Source of the DNA: Pseudoxanthomonas sp. z9 | Lineage (GTDB): Bacteria > Pseudomonadota > Gammaproteobacteria > Xanthomonadales > Xanthomonadaceae | Direction: 5' to 3' | DNA length: 64,000 bases | NCBI RefSeq assembly: GCF_006542425.1 | Contig: NZ_VFID01000001.1 | Span: forward strand, 124,001 to 188,000 | In this document: positions 52,838 to 62,857 of the stretch, piece after piece | Layout of the letters: each line of letters opens with the position of its first letter | Position numbering within the stretch: position 1 is the stretch's first letter | Notes under the pieces: model-generated | The model's input: only the letters and a program-made list of their open reading frames with translations | Told to the model about the DNA's origin: nothing | The model's database searches: none | Made by a program: the position numbers and the translations under genes

Positions 52838-54040
52838 TCACCCCATCATCTTGAACAGCGACAGCTGCTGCATCTGCATGAACACGCTCTGCGCAGCCTG
52901 GAGGGCGGTGTTTTCCAGGTTGTAGCGGCCGATGGCCTCGGCCCAGTCGAGGTCGCGCAGGCTGGAGAGGGTGCCCTTGAGGGTGACGGCGTTGGCGTCG
53001 CGCAGTTCGGCGGCGCTGTCGATGGCCATCAGTTGGGCGCCGCCGCTGGCGCGGGCGTCGATCATGTGGCCCTGGGCGCTGGCGACGTCGCGCATGGCGG
53101 CCTGCAACTGGTTCTGCATGGCGGCGCGCTGGGCGTCGGTGGTGGGGTTGGTTTCCAGTGCGCCGATCAGATTCTGGATGGTGGCGAACACGTCACGGGT
53201 GGCCGAAGGACCGATGTCGAATGCGTCGCCGGTGTTGGGCTGGCCGTCGATCTTCACCTGCACGCCGGCGAAGGCGATGCTCTGGCCCTTGGTGTAGGCG
53301 CCGGTGGAAATCGGGGTGGGGCCTGCACCGTAGACCTCGTAGGTGGTCGGGCTGGTGAAGCGGATGCTGTACTGGCCGCCGTCGTAGGCGCTGGAATCGG
53401 TGACGCTGAGATCCATCAGCAGGCCGGTGCCGGTGTTGGTGCCGGCGGTGGCGCCGTCGATGCGGCCGGTGCCGGTGCGCAGGCGCAGGAAGATTTCGCT
53501 GCCGGGCAGGGTGTCGGAGACGAAGGTGTCCGGCGCGACCTCGACCTGGCGCTGGGTCTGGTCGCCGCTGTAGATGACGCCGCCGGCCGCCAGCGCGAAC
53601 GGGGCGCTGCCGTCGGCGGTGCCACCGAACAGGTAGCGGCCGGTGCCGTCGGTGCTGTTGGCCAGATCCAGCAGGCCGTCATGGATGGATTTGAGTTCGG
53701 CGCTGATCGCCTTGCGGCTGTCGTCGCCGAGCGCGGCATTGTTGGCCTGCACGGTCAGTTCGTGCACGCGCGCCATCGCGTCGCCGACCAGCTTGAGCGC
53801 GTTTTCCTGCAGGCCCAGGCGGTTCTGCAGGGTGCTGGCGTTGGCGGCGAAGCGTTCCAGTTCGGCCAGGGTGCGATCCAGGCCAACGGCATTGCCGGCG
53901 GCGACCGGATCGTCCTTGGCGCTGATCAGCTTCTGCCCGGAGGCGAGCTGTTGCTGGGTGTGGGCCAGCTTGGCCTGTTTGGCCAGCATCGTGGTGATCG
54001 ACTGCTGGTACATCAGGCCGGTGGAGATGCGGTTGTTCAT
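52838..54040 (-). CDS. flgL: Flagellar hook-filament junction protein FlgL (HAP3)
   Basis: A 400-residue flagellin-like junction protein. The N-terminal helix ([38 protein letters not shown]) and C-terminal helix ([20 protein letters not shown]) are the conserved D0/D1 parts. [19 protein letters not shown] is a FlgL signature. It overlaps flgK by 4 bp (ATGA). The stop lies next to the heptamer array. It joins hook and filament outside the cell and is exported by the flagellar type III system without a signal peptide. Confidence 0.94.
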   Translation of the reverse strand: MNNRISTGLMYQQSITTMLAKQAKLAHTQQQLASGQKLISAKDDPVAAGNAVGLDRTLAELERFAANASTLQNRLGLQENALKLVGDAMARVHELTVQANNAALGDDSRKAISAELKSIHDGLLDLANSTDGTGRYLFGGTADGSAPFALAAGGVIYSGDQTQRQVEVAPDTFVSDTLPGSEIFLRLRTGTGRIDGATAGTNTGTGLLMDLSVTDSSAYDGGQYSIRFTSPTTYEVYGAGPTPISTGAYTKGQSIAFAGVQVKIDGQPNTGDAFDIGPSATRDVFATIQNLIGALETNPTTDAQRAAMQNQLQAAMRDVASAQGHMIDARASGGAQLMAIDSAAELRDANAVTLKGTLSSLRDLDWAEAIGRYNLENTALQAAQSVFMQMQQLSLFKMMG

Positions 54041-55917
54041 CGGCGGGTCGCGCTCAGCAGGGACTGGAACAGGGTGTCGGCGGTGGAAATGATCTGCGCC
54101 GCGGCCTGGTAGGCCTGCTGCAGGCGCATCAGATCCGCCGCTTCCTCATCCAGGTTGACGCCGGAAATGGCATCGCGCGCGGCCTGCGCCTGATCCTGCA
54201 GCACCTGCTGCGCCTCGGCCGAGTAGTCGGCCTGGCGCGCGGCCGAGCCAACCGTGGTGGTCAGGCCGGAGATGGCGCCGTTGAGGGTGAGCGTGCCGCC
54301 GTTGAGCTTGCGCGCGTCGTCCAGGTTGGACAGCAGCTTGGCGTTGCCGTTGTCGCTGGAGTTGGCGCCGGTGGGGCCGAGGTTGAAGGCGTCGCCGGCG
54401 GCGGGCGCGCCGTCGAGGGTGACGCTCCAGCCATTGTGGGTGATGGCCTGGCCGGGCGTGTAGGTGAACGGGCCAGCGCCGTCGATGGTGTACTGGTTGG
54501 CGTCGATGAATTCGATCACCGACGGTGCCAGCAGGTTCGGATCCGCCGGGTTGGTGATGGTGACCGCGCCCAGCTTGCCGGTGCCGGTGTTGGCCAGATC
54601 GGCCTTGGCCTTGACCGGGCTGGCGGCGGCGATCCGGCTGGGATCGCTGATGGCGAGCTTGATCGTGCCGGCCGCACCCGCGGTGGGTTGCAGCAGGAAG
54701 CGATCGTTGGTGGCAGGCGTGCCGCTGGACAGGACCAGTTCCACGCCGTTGACCTCCAGCGGATCGGCGGCGGTGCCGGTCCCGGTCACCGGGATGGCGG
54801 TGCCGGTGTCGGGATCGGTGGCGACCCAGTTGCCGCCGTCGAAGCGCAGCATCACGTTCTTGCCGTTGAGCGCGCCCAGATCATCCAGCGACGGTTGCAG
54901 CACGGCGTTGCCGGTGTTGCCCGAGTGCGACGAGATCTGCGGCTGCGGCGCGGTGAAGAAATCCCCGCCCATCTGGCCGTATTGATCCATGCCGGCGCGA
55001 TGGCCTTCGTTGAAGGTCTCGGCCAGCGACATGGCGATGCGGCCGAGTTCGGCGATGGCCGGATCCAGCACGGTGGTGCGGAATTCCATCAGGCCGCCGA
55101 TCTGGCCGCCGAGCGCGCGCTTGTCCAGGGTGACCCGCTGGCCGTTGGTTTCCAGCGCCACCTGCAGGCGCTCGGGCCGGTAGGGATCGGCCACGGTCAC
55201 CAGCGAACTGGCGGTGGCGCCGACCACCATCGGTTGGCCGCCGGCGGTGAACACGTTGATCTGGCCGCCGTCCTGCTGCACGGCGGTGCCGCCGGTGTAG
55301 CCGATCAGCTGGCTGATCAGTTGATCGCGGCGATCCAGCAGATCGCCCGAGGCATTGGCGCCGTTGCCGATGCGACCGTTGAGCTGGGCGATTTCCTTGG
55401 CCAGCCGGTTCACTTCACCCACGGCGGAGGTGAGGCCGCTGTTGACCTCGCCATCCACCTTGTCCAGTTGCTGATCGATCTGGTTGAAGCGGGTGACCAG
55501 CGCGTTGGCCTGGGACAGCACGCTCTGCCGATCGGCCGCGCCGGCGGCGCTGGAGGACAGCGCGCTGATCGAATCGAAGAAGCCCGACCACGGCGCGGCG
55601 ATGCCGGTGGCCTTCTCCGAGAACAGGCTGTCCAGGCGGTTGGACAGCACCGACATCTGCTGCAGGCGGTTCAGTTCGCCGGTGCTGTCGAGCAGGCGCG
55701 CGGTGGCCAGCGAATCGGCCATGCGATGGACGTCGACGATCTGCACGCCGCCGCCCTGGTAGCCGTAGCCGTGGAAGGTGCCGTTGCGCGCGGCGAACTC
55801 GGTGCGCTGGCGCGAGTAACCCGGCGTGTTGAGGTTGGCGACGTTGTGGCTGACCGTGGACAGCGCCCGCTGGAAGGCGAGCAGGGCGCTGGAACCGGTG
55901 GCGAGGAGGTTGGACAT
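54037..55917 (-). CDS. flgK: Flagellar hook-filament junction protein FlgK (HAP1)
   Basis: A 626-residue protein. The N-terminus (LLATGSSALLAFQRALSTVS, HNVANLNTPGYSRQRTEF) and C-terminus (VNLDEEAADLMRLQQAYQAA) are FlgK signatures, framing a variable surface domain rich in Gly/Thr. It is the first junction protein on the hook. It overlaps flgL by 4 bp and starts 12 bp after flgJ. Confidence 0.95.
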   Translation of the reverse strand: MSNLLATGSSALLAFQRALSTVSHNVANLNTPGYSRQRTEFAARNGTFHGYGYQGGGVQIVDVHRMADSLATARLLDSTGELNRLQQMSVLSNRLDSLFSEKATGIAAPWSGFFDSISALSSSAAGAADRQSVLSQANALVTRFNQIDQQLDKVDGEVNSGLTSAVGEVNRLAKEIAQLNGRIGNGANASGDLLDRRDQLISQLIGYTGGTAVQQDGGQINVFTAGGQPMVVGATASSLVTVADPYRPERLQVALETNGQRVTLDKRALGGQIGGLMEFRTTVLDPAIAELGRIAMSLAETFNEGHRAGMDQYGQMGGDFFTAPQPQISSHSGNTGNAVLQPSLDDLGALNGKNVMLRFDGGNWVATDPDTGTAIPVTGTGTAADPLEVNGVELVLSSGTPATNDRFLLQPTAGAAGTIKLAISDPSRIAAASPVKAKADLANTGTGKLGAVTITNPADPNLLAPSVIEFIDANQYTIDGAGPFTYTPGQAITHNGWSVTLDGAPAAGDAFNLGPTGANSSDNGNAKLLSNLDDARKLNGGTLTLNGAISGLTTTVGSAARQADYSAEAQQVLQDQAQAARDAISGVNLDEEAADLMRLQQAYQAAAQIISTADTLFQSLLSATRR

Positions 55918-55929
55918 GGACTACTCCGT

Positions 55930-57006
55930 TCAGCGGCCCAGGAAGCGGCTGGCGAGCGCGTTGCCCACCGTGGCGCCAATCGCACCGCCGACGGTGTTGC
56001 CGACCGCCGAGATGACCTTGCCGAGGGTGGGACCGGTGGCGATGCTGGCAATCTTCTTCGCGTAGGACGGATCGGTGGCGTAGCCGGCCTGTTGCAGGCC
56101 GCGGGCGAAGCCGTGGATGTCCTTGCCGGCGGCCAGCGCCTTCTGGTAGCGCGGGTTGTTCTTCAGCAGGCGCACGTAGTCGGCGAAGCTTTCCGCCGGG
56201 GAGCTGTAGGCGCGGAAGTCGGCGGTCTCGTTCTGGCGCACGCCGTTGCGGTATTCGTGTGTGCCGGTGCGGGCGCGTTCGCCCTTCCAGCCGGCGGCCT
56301 TGATGCCGAACAGGTTGTGCGCGCTGCCGCCGTCGTTGCGCTGGATGACGCGCTTGCCCCAGCCGGTTTCCAGCGCGGCCTGGGCGACCAGGGCGCGCGG
56401 ATCCACGCCCAGTTCCCTGGCGGCGCGCTGGGCGTGGTCCCAGATCTCGGCGACGAAGCGTTCGGGCGTATTGCGGGCGTACTGCTGGGGATTGGCGCTG
56501 GCGACCTGTTCCACCTGGTCGCACGCGGCCTGGGCGTCCGGCGCGGTCAGCGCGGCCCAGTCGATGCGTGGCAGGCCCATCGCGGCGCCGGGATCGGCGG
56601 CTTCGGCGGACGACGCGCCAGACAGACCGGGCGCGCGCCCGGCGATCACGTCCAGCATCTGCTCGGCGCCGGACGGCATCATCTTGCGGTACTGCGACAG
56701 CGCGGTGTTGACCGGCACCGGCGCGGTATTCGTGTCGGTGGCGCCGAGCTGGCGCGCGATCATCGGTGCCAGGCCCATGCCCTTGCCCTGGGTCATCGCC
56801 TTGGCCAGCTGCTGATCGTACATCTCGCGGAACATCTGGTTTTCGCCGGGGAACAGCGAGTCCCCGAAGCTGGCCTCGCGCATGCACTTGATCAGCATCT
56901 GCGCGAACTGGCCCTCGAACTTCTGCGCCACCTCGTGGATGCGCGCGTTGTCCGCCGCCGGGTTGGCGGTCGGGTTCAGCGGCAGGGTGGGCTGCAGGAT
57001 GTTCAT
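55930..57006 (-). CDS. flgJ: Flagellar rod-cap muramidase FlgJ
   Basis: A 358-residue dual protein. Residues 15-110 are the rod-binding domain (KFEGQFAQMLIKCMREASFG, MYDQQLAKAMTQGKGMGLAP). Residues 170-330 are the glucosaminidase domain that opens peptidoglycan for the rod, with the catalytic Glu in QAALETGWGK. The tail is Gly/Val-rich. Its ATG overlaps the flgI stop (TGATG). Exported to the periplasm by the flagellar apparatus. Confidence 0.94.
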   Translation of the reverse strand: MNILQPTLPLNPTANPAADNARIHEVAQKFEGQFAQMLIKCMREASFGDSLFPGENQMFREMYDQQLAKAMTQGKGMGLAPMIARQLGATDTNTAPVPVNTALSQYRKMMPSGAEQMLDVIAGRAPGLSGASSAEAADPGAAMGLPRIDWAALTAPDAQAACDQVEQVASANPQQYARNTPERFVAEIWDHAQRAARELGVDPRALVAQAALETGWGKRVIQRNDGGSAHNLFGIKAAGWKGERARTGTHEYRNGVRQNETADFRAYSSPAESFADYVRLLKNNPRYQKALAAGKDIHGFARGLQQAGYATDPSYAKKIASIATGPTLGKVISAVGNTVGGAIGATVGNALASRFLGR

Positions 57007-58187
57007 CAGATGATTTCCAGCTCCGCGCGCAGCGCGCCGGCCTGCTTGAGCGCTTCCAGGATGGCGATCAGATCGCCCGGCGCAGCGCCGACCTCGTTGA
57101 CCGCGCGGACGATCTCGTCCAGCGAGGTGCCGCCCTCGAACTTGAACATGCGGTTGCCCTCGGCGGTGATCTGCACGTCGGACTGCGGGGTGACCACGGT
57201 CTGGCCGCCGCGATTGAAACTGTTGGGCTGGCTGACGTTGGCCGATTCGGTGATGGTGACGGTCAGCGAGCCGTGGGTGACCGCGGCCGGCATCACCTGC
57301 ACCTGCGCGCCGATCACGACGGTGCCGGTGCGGGCGTTGACGATGACCTTGGCCGGCGCGCTGCCGGGGGTCAGTTCCAGGTTCTCGACCTGGGCCAGGA
57401 AGTTCACCCGGCTGCCGGCGTCGGTCGGCGCGCGCACCGCCACGGTGACCGCGTCGACCGCGTAGGCGGCGCCGGTGCCGAAGCGCTGGTCCAGCGCGGC
57501 GACCATGCGCGAGACGGTGGTGAAGTCGGCCTGGTGCAGGTTGAGGGTGACGCTGCCGCTGCCGTCGTTCATCGCGTTGGGCACCGCGCGTTCGACGATG
57601 GCGCCGTTGGGAATGCGGCCGACGCTGGGCACGTTGACCGAGACCTTGGAGCCGTCGCGGCCCTGCGCGCCGAAGCCGCCGACCACCAGGTTGCCCTGGG
57701 CGATGGCGTAGACCTCGCCGTCGGCGCCGCGCAACGGCGCCATCAGCAGGCTGCCGCCGCGCAGCGAGGTGGCGTTGCCGATGGACGAGACGGTGATGTC
57801 GATGGGCTGGCCGGGCTTGGCGAAGGCGGGCAGGTCGGCGTGGATGGCGACCGCGGCGACGTTCTTGAGCTGCGGATTGACGTTGGGCGGCACATTGACG
57901 CCCAGTTCGCCCAGCAGGTTCTTCAGGCTCTGCACGGTGAAGGGCGCCTGGCTGGTGCGATCGCCGCTGCCGTCCAGGCCCACCACCAGGCCGTAGCCGA
58001 CCAGCGGATTGCTGCGCACGCCGCCGACCTGGGCCAGGTCCTTGATCCGTTCGGCGCGTGCCGACGGCGCCAGGCAGGCCAGCACCATCAGCCACCACAG
58101 CAGGGCGCCGATCGTGGTCCACGGATCGACGCGGCGACGGTTGGGATCGCGCGGGTTGCGATGGAAGGGCAGGCGGATGGCCATCAT
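57006..58187 (-). CDS. flgI: Flagellar P-ring protein FlgI
   Basis: A 393-residue periplasmic ring protein with a Sec signal ([21 protein letters not shown]) after an unusually long basic N-terminus, which might be shortened in the real start. [33 protein letters not shown] and the C-terminal [20 protein letters not shown] are family signatures. It forms the bushing in the peptidoglycan layer and pairs with FlgH. Confidence 0.95.
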   Translation of the reverse strand: MMAIRLPFHRNPRDPNRRRVDPWTTIGALLWWLMVLACLAPSARAERIKDLAQVGGVRSNPLVGYGLVVGLDGSGDRTSQAPFTVQSLKNLLGELGVNVPPNVNPQLKNVAAVAIHADLPAFAKPGQPIDITVSSIGNATSLRGGSLLMAPLRGADGEVYAIAQGNLVVGGFGAQGRDGSKVSVNVPSVGRIPNGAIVERAVPNAMNDGSGSVTLNLHQADFTTVSRMVAALDQRFGTGAAYAVDAVTVAVRAPTDAGSRVNFLAQVENLELTPGSAPAKVIVNARTGTVVIGAQVQVMPAAVTHGSLTVTITESANVSQPNSFNRGGQTVVTPQSDVQITAEGNRMFKFEGGTSLDEIVRAVNEVGAAPGDLIAILEALKQAGALRAELEII

Positions 58188-58221
58188 GCGGCGCTCCCGG
58201 GTGACTCGTCAGTTCAGAGGG

Positions 58222-58908
58222 TTAATTGGGATAAATCGGCGAATTGAAGAAGCGCCCCAGCCAGCCCATCGAGTTGGACTGGGCGATTGCGCCGCGGCCG
58301 CCGTAAGCGATGCGCGCTTCGCCGACCTTGCTGGACGGAATGCTGTTGTCCGGCGAAATGTCGGCCGGGCGCACGATGCCCTGGATCTGGACCAGTTCGT
58401 CACCCTGGTTCAGGCGCATGTTCTTCTGGCCCTGCACCACCAGGTTGCCGTTGGGCAGGCGCTGGACGACGGTGACGGTCACGCTGCCCTGCAGGCGGTT
58501 GCTCTGCGCGCTCTTGCCGTTGCCGTTGAAACCGCGATCGCCCTTGACCGAGGCGCTCAGCAGATCGCGGCCGTTGTAGGTCAGTGGCGCGCCGGCGAGG
58601 TTCGGCGCCGCCATCGTGACCTCGCTGGTCTTGTCGACCTGGGTGGTCGCGCTGGTCTGCGCGTTGGTGTTCTCGACCAGGTTGATGGTCAGCAGGTCGC
58701 CGACGTCGCGGGCGCGGCGGTCGGAGTACAGGTTCAGGCCCGGGCCGGCGCGGTAGATCGCGCCGGAGGTGGGCTCGGCCTGCGCCGCCATCACCACCTG
58801 CACCGGCTGCATCGGCGCGAACGGGCGCACGTCGCCGAACGAGCGCGAACAGCCGGCCAGCGCGAGGACGCAGCAGGCGAGGGTGGCGTTGCGGGACAGG
58901 CGGGTCAT
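58222..58908 (-). CDS. flgH: Flagellar L-ring lipoprotein FlgH
   Basis: A 228-residue outer-membrane ring lipoprotein. The ATG at 58908 starts MTRLSRNATLACCVLALAGC with lipobox LAGC (Cys20). GLNLYSDRRARDVGDLLTIN, LVVQGQKNMRLNQGDE and VRPADISPDNSIPSSKVGEA are family signatures. The open frame upstream is antisense to nothing but crosses flgG in another frame and is not used. 8 bp after flgG. Confidence 0.95.
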   Translation of the reverse strand: MTRLSRNATLACCVLALAGCSRSFGDVRPFAPMQPVQVVMAAQAEPTSGAIYRAGPGLNLYSDRRARDVGDLLTINLVENTNAQTSATTQVDKTSEVTMAAPNLAGAPLTYNGRDLLSASVKGDRGFNGNGKSAQSNRLQGSVTVTVVQRLPNGNLVVQGQKNMRLNQGDELVQIQGIVRPADISPDNSIPSSKVGEARIAYGGRGAIAQSNSMGWLGRFFNSPIYPN

Positions 58909-58916
58909 GGCGGGCC

Positions 58917-59702
58917 TCAGACGTTGTTGTTCAGATAGCCGAGCATGGAGTCGGTGGTGGAAATGGCCTTGGCATTCATTTCGTAGGCGCGCTGGGTTTC
59001 GATCATGCTGACCAGCTCTTCCACCACGTTGACGTTGGACCCTTCCAGCGACCCCTGCACCAGGTTGCCCAGGCCATTGAGGCCGGGCGTGCCGTTCTGG
59101 GCGGGGCCGGAGGCGGTGGTTTCCACGTACAGGTTCTCGCCCTTGGCCTGCAGGCCGGACGGATTGACGAAGTCGGTGAGGGTGAGCGATCCGATTTCCA
59201 CCGCCTGCGCCTCGCCGGCCATGGTCACGCTGACCGTGCCGTCGTTGCCGATGGTCATCGACTGCGCGCCTTCCGGCACCTGGATGCCAGGCTGCACGGC
59301 ATAGCCGCTGTTGGTGACCAGTTCGCCTTGGGCGTTGATCTGGAACGAGCCGTCGCGGGTGTAGGCCGGCGTGCCGTCGGGCAGCATCACCTCGAAGAAA
59401 CCGCGGCCGTTGACCATCACATCCAGCGAGCGGCCGGTCTGCTGGGGATTGCCCTGCTGGAAATCCTTGGAGGTGGCGACCACGCGCACGCCGGTGCCCA
59501 GCTGCACGCCGGACGGCAACTGGGTCTGCTGCGAGGTCGAACCGCCGGGCTGGCGCAACTGCTGGTACAGCAGATCCTCGAAGCTGGCGCGATCGCGCTT
59601 GAAACCGGTGGTGTTGGTGTTGGCCAGGTTGTTGGAGACCACGGACATGCGCGTCTGCTGCGCATCGAGCCCGGTCTTGGCGACCCAGAGTGCCTGGTTC
59701 AT
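58917..59702 (-). CDS. flgG: Flagellar distal rod protein FlgG
   Basis: A 261-residue rod protein with the N-terminal [20 protein letters not shown] helix, the [14 protein letters not shown] segment specific to FlgG, and the C-terminal [20 protein letters not shown] helix. A sigma-54 site lies 83 bases upstream in the repeat-rich gap, so flgGHIJKL probably forms a separate transcript. Confidence 0.95.
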   Translation of the reverse strand: MNQALWVAKTGLDAQQTRMSVVSNNLANTNTTGFKRDRASFEDLLYQQLRQPGGSTSQQTQLPSGVQLGTGVRVVATSKDFQQGNPQQTGRSLDVMVNGRGFFEVMLPDGTPAYTRDGSFQINAQGELVTNSGYAVQPGIQVPEGAQSMTIGNDGTVSVTMAGEAQAVEIGSLTLTDFVNPSGLQAKGENLYVETTASGPAQNGTPGLNGLGNLVQGSLEGSNVNVVEELVSMIETQRAYEMNAKAISTTDSMLGYLNNNV

Positions 59703-59718
59703 GGCGTGGTCCTTGTTT

Positions 59719-59888
59719 GGGAATTGGAAATGGGGAATCGGGAATCGATACTGCCGCCGGCTCCCTCCTCACGGAAAAGAACAGGCAAGTGCCGTGCCAA
59801 TGACACGGTCGAAATCCCGACGCGAATGGAAATTGGGACGTAGGCCACAAACGTGTGCCTACGATTCCCGATTCCCCATTCCCGATTC
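59719..59888. repeat. Inverted GGGAATC/GATTCCC arms in the flgF-flgG gap
   Basis: GGGAATTGGAAATGGGGAAT then CGGGAATCG (59719-59747) is matched by its near reverse complement CGATTCCCGATTCCCCATTC then CCGATTC (59862-59888). A smaller CGTAGGC ... GCCTACG stem lies between. In RNA the arms could form a long hairpin. The flgG sigma-54 site sits in the loop. Confidence 0.75.
59785..59799 (-). promoter_or_regulatory. Sigma-54 (RpoN) promoter for flgGHIJKL
   Basis: On the minus strand TGGCAC-GGCAC-TTGC, matching the -24/-12 consensus TGGCAC-N5-TTGC exactly. It lies about 83 bases before the flgG ATG. Xanthomonads are known to drive flagellar class genes with RpoN and FleQ. Confidence 0.8.
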
Positions 59889-59895
59889 ACGGCCT

Positions 59896-60648
59896 TCAAC
59901 CCCCCAGCCGCAGCAACTGATTCGACGATTGCGCCATGTCGTCGCCGGTGCGGATGACCTTGACCTGCATTTCGAACTGGCGCTGGAGCTGGATCATCTG
60001 GACCAGGGCGCCGGCGGCGTCGACGTTGCTGCCTTCGAGCACGCCGGTGGTCAGGCTGTTGCCCTGGGCCATCGGCGGGGGCGGCTGGGCAGGGTCGGCC
60101 GGACGCATCAGGCCGTCGGCGCCACGCGCCAGCTGCGAGGCCGGCACGTCGACGATGCGCATGCGGGCGACCATCGCCATGGTCTGCGGGCCTTCGCCCT
60201 GCGGCACGATGGAGATGGTGCCGTCGGCGCCGAGGTCGAAGGACTGCGCGGGCGGAATGGCGATCGGATTGCCGTTCTCATCGAGCACGGCGCGGCCGCC
60301 GTTGGTGACCAACTGGCCGTTGGGGGTGACGCTGAGTTCGCCGTTGCGGGTATAGGCCGTGCCGCCATCCGGCGCCTGCACCGCCAGCCAGCGGCCCGGT
60401 TGCAGCGAAACGTCCAGCGAACGGCCGGTGACCATCTGGGTACCGGTACGCGAATCGAAACCCGGATCCGTCAACACCGCGTCCACGCGCGAGGGAAATC
60501 CCTGGCCGGGAATCTTGAACGCCTCGGTCGCGGCCAGTGCGGCCTTGAAGCCCTTGGTGTCCACATTGGCGAGGTTGTGCGACACCGCGCCCTGGGCCTG
60601 CAGCGAGGCGCGGGCGCCGGTCATGGCGACGTAGAGGGCTTTGTCCAT
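59896..60648 (-). CDS. flgF: Flagellar proximal rod protein FlgF
   Basis: A 250-residue rod protein. The start at 60648 (MDKALYVAMTGARASLQAQG) and HNLANVDTKGFKAALAA are FlgF-like, and the C-terminus (GALVQMIQLQRQFEMQVKVI) is the conserved rod helix. The upstream 66 codons in frame are repeat DNA and not used. It is followed by the flgG promoter gap. Confidence 0.94.
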   Translation of the reverse strand: MDKALYVAMTGARASLQAQGAVSHNLANVDTKGFKAALAATEAFKIPGQGFPSRVDAVLTDPGFDSRTGTQMVTGRSLDVSLQPGRWLAVQAPDGGTAYTRNGELSVTPNGQLVTNGGRAVLDENGNPIAIPPAQSFDLGADGTISIVPQGEGPQTMAMVARMRIVDVPASQLARGADGLMRPADPAQPPPPMAQGNSLTTGVLEGSNVDAAGALVQMIQLQRQFEMQVKVIRTGDDMAQSSNQLLRLGG

Positions 60649-60658
60649 GGGCTTTGCC

Positions 60659-60875
60659 GGGAATGGGGAATCGGGAATTGAGAATCGGAAAAGCGGAGAA
60701 GCGGAGAATCGGAGAAGCGGAGAATCGGAGAAGCGCTTTTGGCTTTGCCTCCCCCTTCGGAGAAGGGGGATTGAGGGGGATTTGCTGTTTGCGCGAAGAG
60801 TAAATCCCCCGTCGCCTTCGGCGCCCGCCCCCTTTTTCGCTTTCAATAGCCGAATGGCTGGTCAAGGGGGCTATC
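60659..60875. repeat. Composite dispersed repeats in the flgE-flgF gap
   Basis: A run of GGGAATC/GAATCGGA-like units and GGAGAAGCG units (60659-60735), then the AATCCCCC element with arms CCTCCCCCTTCGGAGAAGGGGG and AGGGGGATTTGC ... GTAAATCCCCC (60741-60875). Both element types are joined here. The gap splits flgE from flgF by 230 bp. Confidence 0.75.
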
Positions 60876-60878
60876 TCA

Positions 60879-62099
60879 TCAACGGATGTTGATGACGGTC
60901 TGCGTGATCTGATCCTGGGTGGACAGCATCTGCGAGTTGGCCTGGAAGTTGCGCTGGGCGACGATCATGTTGACCAGCTGTTCGGTCAGATCGACGGTCG
61001 AGGCTTCCAGCGCGCCGGAGGCGACCTGGCCGAAGTCGGACGTGCCCGGTGCGCCGGTGCGCGGTTCGCCCGAGGCGTAGCTGTGGGTCCAGGTGTTGTT
61101 GCCCTGCGAGACCAGGCCCTGCGGGTTGGTGAAGTTGGTCAGCGCGACCTGGCCGATGGCGCGGTCCACGCCGTTGGAATAGCGCGCGAACACCACGCCT
61201 TCCGGCGACACGGTGAACTCGTTGAGCTTGCCGCTGGCGTAGCCGTCCTGGCGCTGGTCCTTCTTGGCGAAGGCTTCGCCGTACTGGTTGGTGCCGGTGA
61301 TGTCCAGGGTCATGTTGAGCACGCCGGCGCCTGTGGTCGGGGTGAACGGCGCCAGGGTGATGCGGCCGTTGGCCGGCAGGGTCAGCGCGCCGTTGTTGTC
61401 GAACTGCACGGTGGTGGCCGGACCCATCGAGGTGCCGTCGACGTAGACGTGGGCTTGCCATTCGTTCGGATTGGCAGTCTTCACGTAGTAGACCGACTGC
61501 TGGTGGGCCACGCCGAGCGAGTCGTACACGGTGACCGAGGTGGTCTCGTTGTAGCTGTTGCCGTCATTGGGATTGAACGGGGTGATGGTCGGCTGCGCGG
61601 CGTTGCCGGGCAGGGTGACGCCCAGGTTGACGAGAGTGGTCGGCGCCGGCGGGCTGTCGCTGGTCAGCAGTTGCAGATCGACCAGGCGGCCGGTATCGAA
61701 ACCGCTGCCGTCGGCACGCGGCGGGAACACCTGCAGGCGGAAGCCGTCCGGGGTGGTGACGAAACCGTTGGGATCACGCTGGAAGTTGCCGGCGCGCGTG
61801 TAAACGTTGGTGCCGTTGTTGCTGACCGTGAAGAAGCCTTCGCGATCCACCGCCAGGTCCAGGTAGCGGCCGGTCTGGTTGATGTCGCCCTGCGAGAACT
61901 GCTGGGCCACGTTGGTCACCCGCACGCCGGCGCCGATGCCGTTGCGCAGCAGGCCGTAACCGGTGGTGGAGAATACTTCGGCGAACTCGGCGCGCGATTC
62001 CTTGAATCCGGTGGTGCCGACGTTGGCGATGTTGTGCGAGGTGACGTTGAGGTCGGCGTTGGCCGCCTTCATGCCAGAGAGCGAACTGTTGAAAGCCAT
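60879..62099 (-). CDS. flgE: Flagellar hook protein FlgE
   Basis: A 406-residue hook subunit. MAFNSSLSGMKAANADLNVT, SHNIANVGTTGFKESRAEFA and the C-terminal VDLTEQLVNMIVAQRNFQAN are diagnostic. The middle is a beta-rich surface domain. It polymerises on FlgD, encoded 51 bp upstream. Confidence 0.96.
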   Translation of the reverse strand: MAFNSSLSGMKAANADLNVTSHNIANVGTTGFKESRAEFAEVFSTTGYGLLRNGIGAGVRVTNVAQQFSQGDINQTGRYLDLAVDREGFFTVSNNGTNVYTRAGNFQRDPNGFVTTPDGFRLQVFPPRADGSGFDTGRLVDLQLLTSDSPPAPTTLVNLGVTLPGNAAQPTITPFNPNDGNSYNETTSVTVYDSLGVAHQQSVYYVKTANPNEWQAHVYVDGTSMGPATTVQFDNNGALTLPANGRITLAPFTPTTGAGVLNMTLDITGTNQYGEAFAKKDQRQDGYASGKLNEFTVSPEGVVFARYSNGVDRAIGQVALTNFTNPQGLVSQGNNTWTHSYASGEPRTGAPGTSDFGQVASGALEASTVDLTEQLVNMIVAQRNFQANSQMLSTQDQITQTVINIR

Positions 62100-62150
62100 G
62101 GAAAACTCCTTAGCGGATGCCGGGTCGGAATGGCCCGTGGATGTCAGGGA

Positions 62151-62831
62151 TCAGGAAGCCGACTTGCCGATGCGCAGCACGTAGTCGAGCGGAGCGGTGC
62201 CCAGGCCGGGCAGGTTGAGATACAGGCCGTCGGAACCGATGGTCACGCTTTCCACGGTGGAATCGACGTAGGTGTTGAGCTTGGTGGCCTTGCCGGTGTC
62301 GTCGGTGTGGGTGGCCTTGATCGCATACACGCCTTCCGGCGCGCGTTCGCCGTTGGCTTTCACGCCGTCCCAGGCGAACGCGGTCTCGCCCTTGGCGGCG
62401 TCGATCTCGATGGTGTCGACCACCACGCCGCTGGCGTCGGTGATTTCGACCTTGAGCGTGCCGGTGGCCGGTGACATCACCAGGCCGGTGGCGCTGCCCT
62501 GCGCGCCGAGTGCGATCTTCTCCGACGGCACCAGCACGTCATGGCCGACCAGCGAAGCGCCCTTGAGCACCTGATCGCCGGTCAGCGCGGTGGTGAAGCC
62601 GTTGACGGTGGTGTTGAGCTCGCTGATGCCCTGCACGGTGGAGAACTGCGCGAGCTGGCCGATGAACTCGCTGTTGGACAGCGGCTTGAGCGGATCCTGG
62701 TGCTTGAGCTGCTCGGTCATCAGGCGCATGAATTCGGCCTGGCCCAGGCTTTCCTTCTTCTTGTTCGACCCGGTGCCGGTGGTGCTGTTGTTGATCGCGG
62801 CGAAGGGATCGCCATTGACGGCGGTGGTCAT
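62151..62831 (-). CDS. flgD: Flagellar hook cap protein FlgD
   Basis: A 226-residue scaffold for hook assembly. The N-terminal LGQAEFMRLMTEQLKHQDPL and NSEFIGQLAQFSTVQGISEL are hallmark FlgD; the Ig-like FLGD domain (VVDTIEIDAAKGETAFAWDG) follows. Coded between flgC and flgE. Confidence 0.95.
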   Translation of the reverse strand: MTTAVNGDPFAAINNSTTGTGSNKKKESLGQAEFMRLMTEQLKHQDPLKPLSNSEFIGQLAQFSTVQGISELNTTVNGFTTALTGDQVLKGASLVGHDVLVPSEKIALGAQGSATGLVMSPATGTLKVEITDASGVVVDTIEIDAAKGETAFAWDGVKANGERAPEGVYAIKATHTDDTGKATKLNTYVDSTVESVTIGSDGLYLNLPGLGTAPLDYVLRIGKSAS

Positions 62832-62857
62832 GCGGTTGCTCCGGTGGGCGGGTCGCG

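Noticed and set aside
52245-52841. Open frames with IPNPESR or GFGIRDS repeats on both strands
   Set aside because: They are only the heptanucleotide array read in any frame; no start signal and no codon bias.
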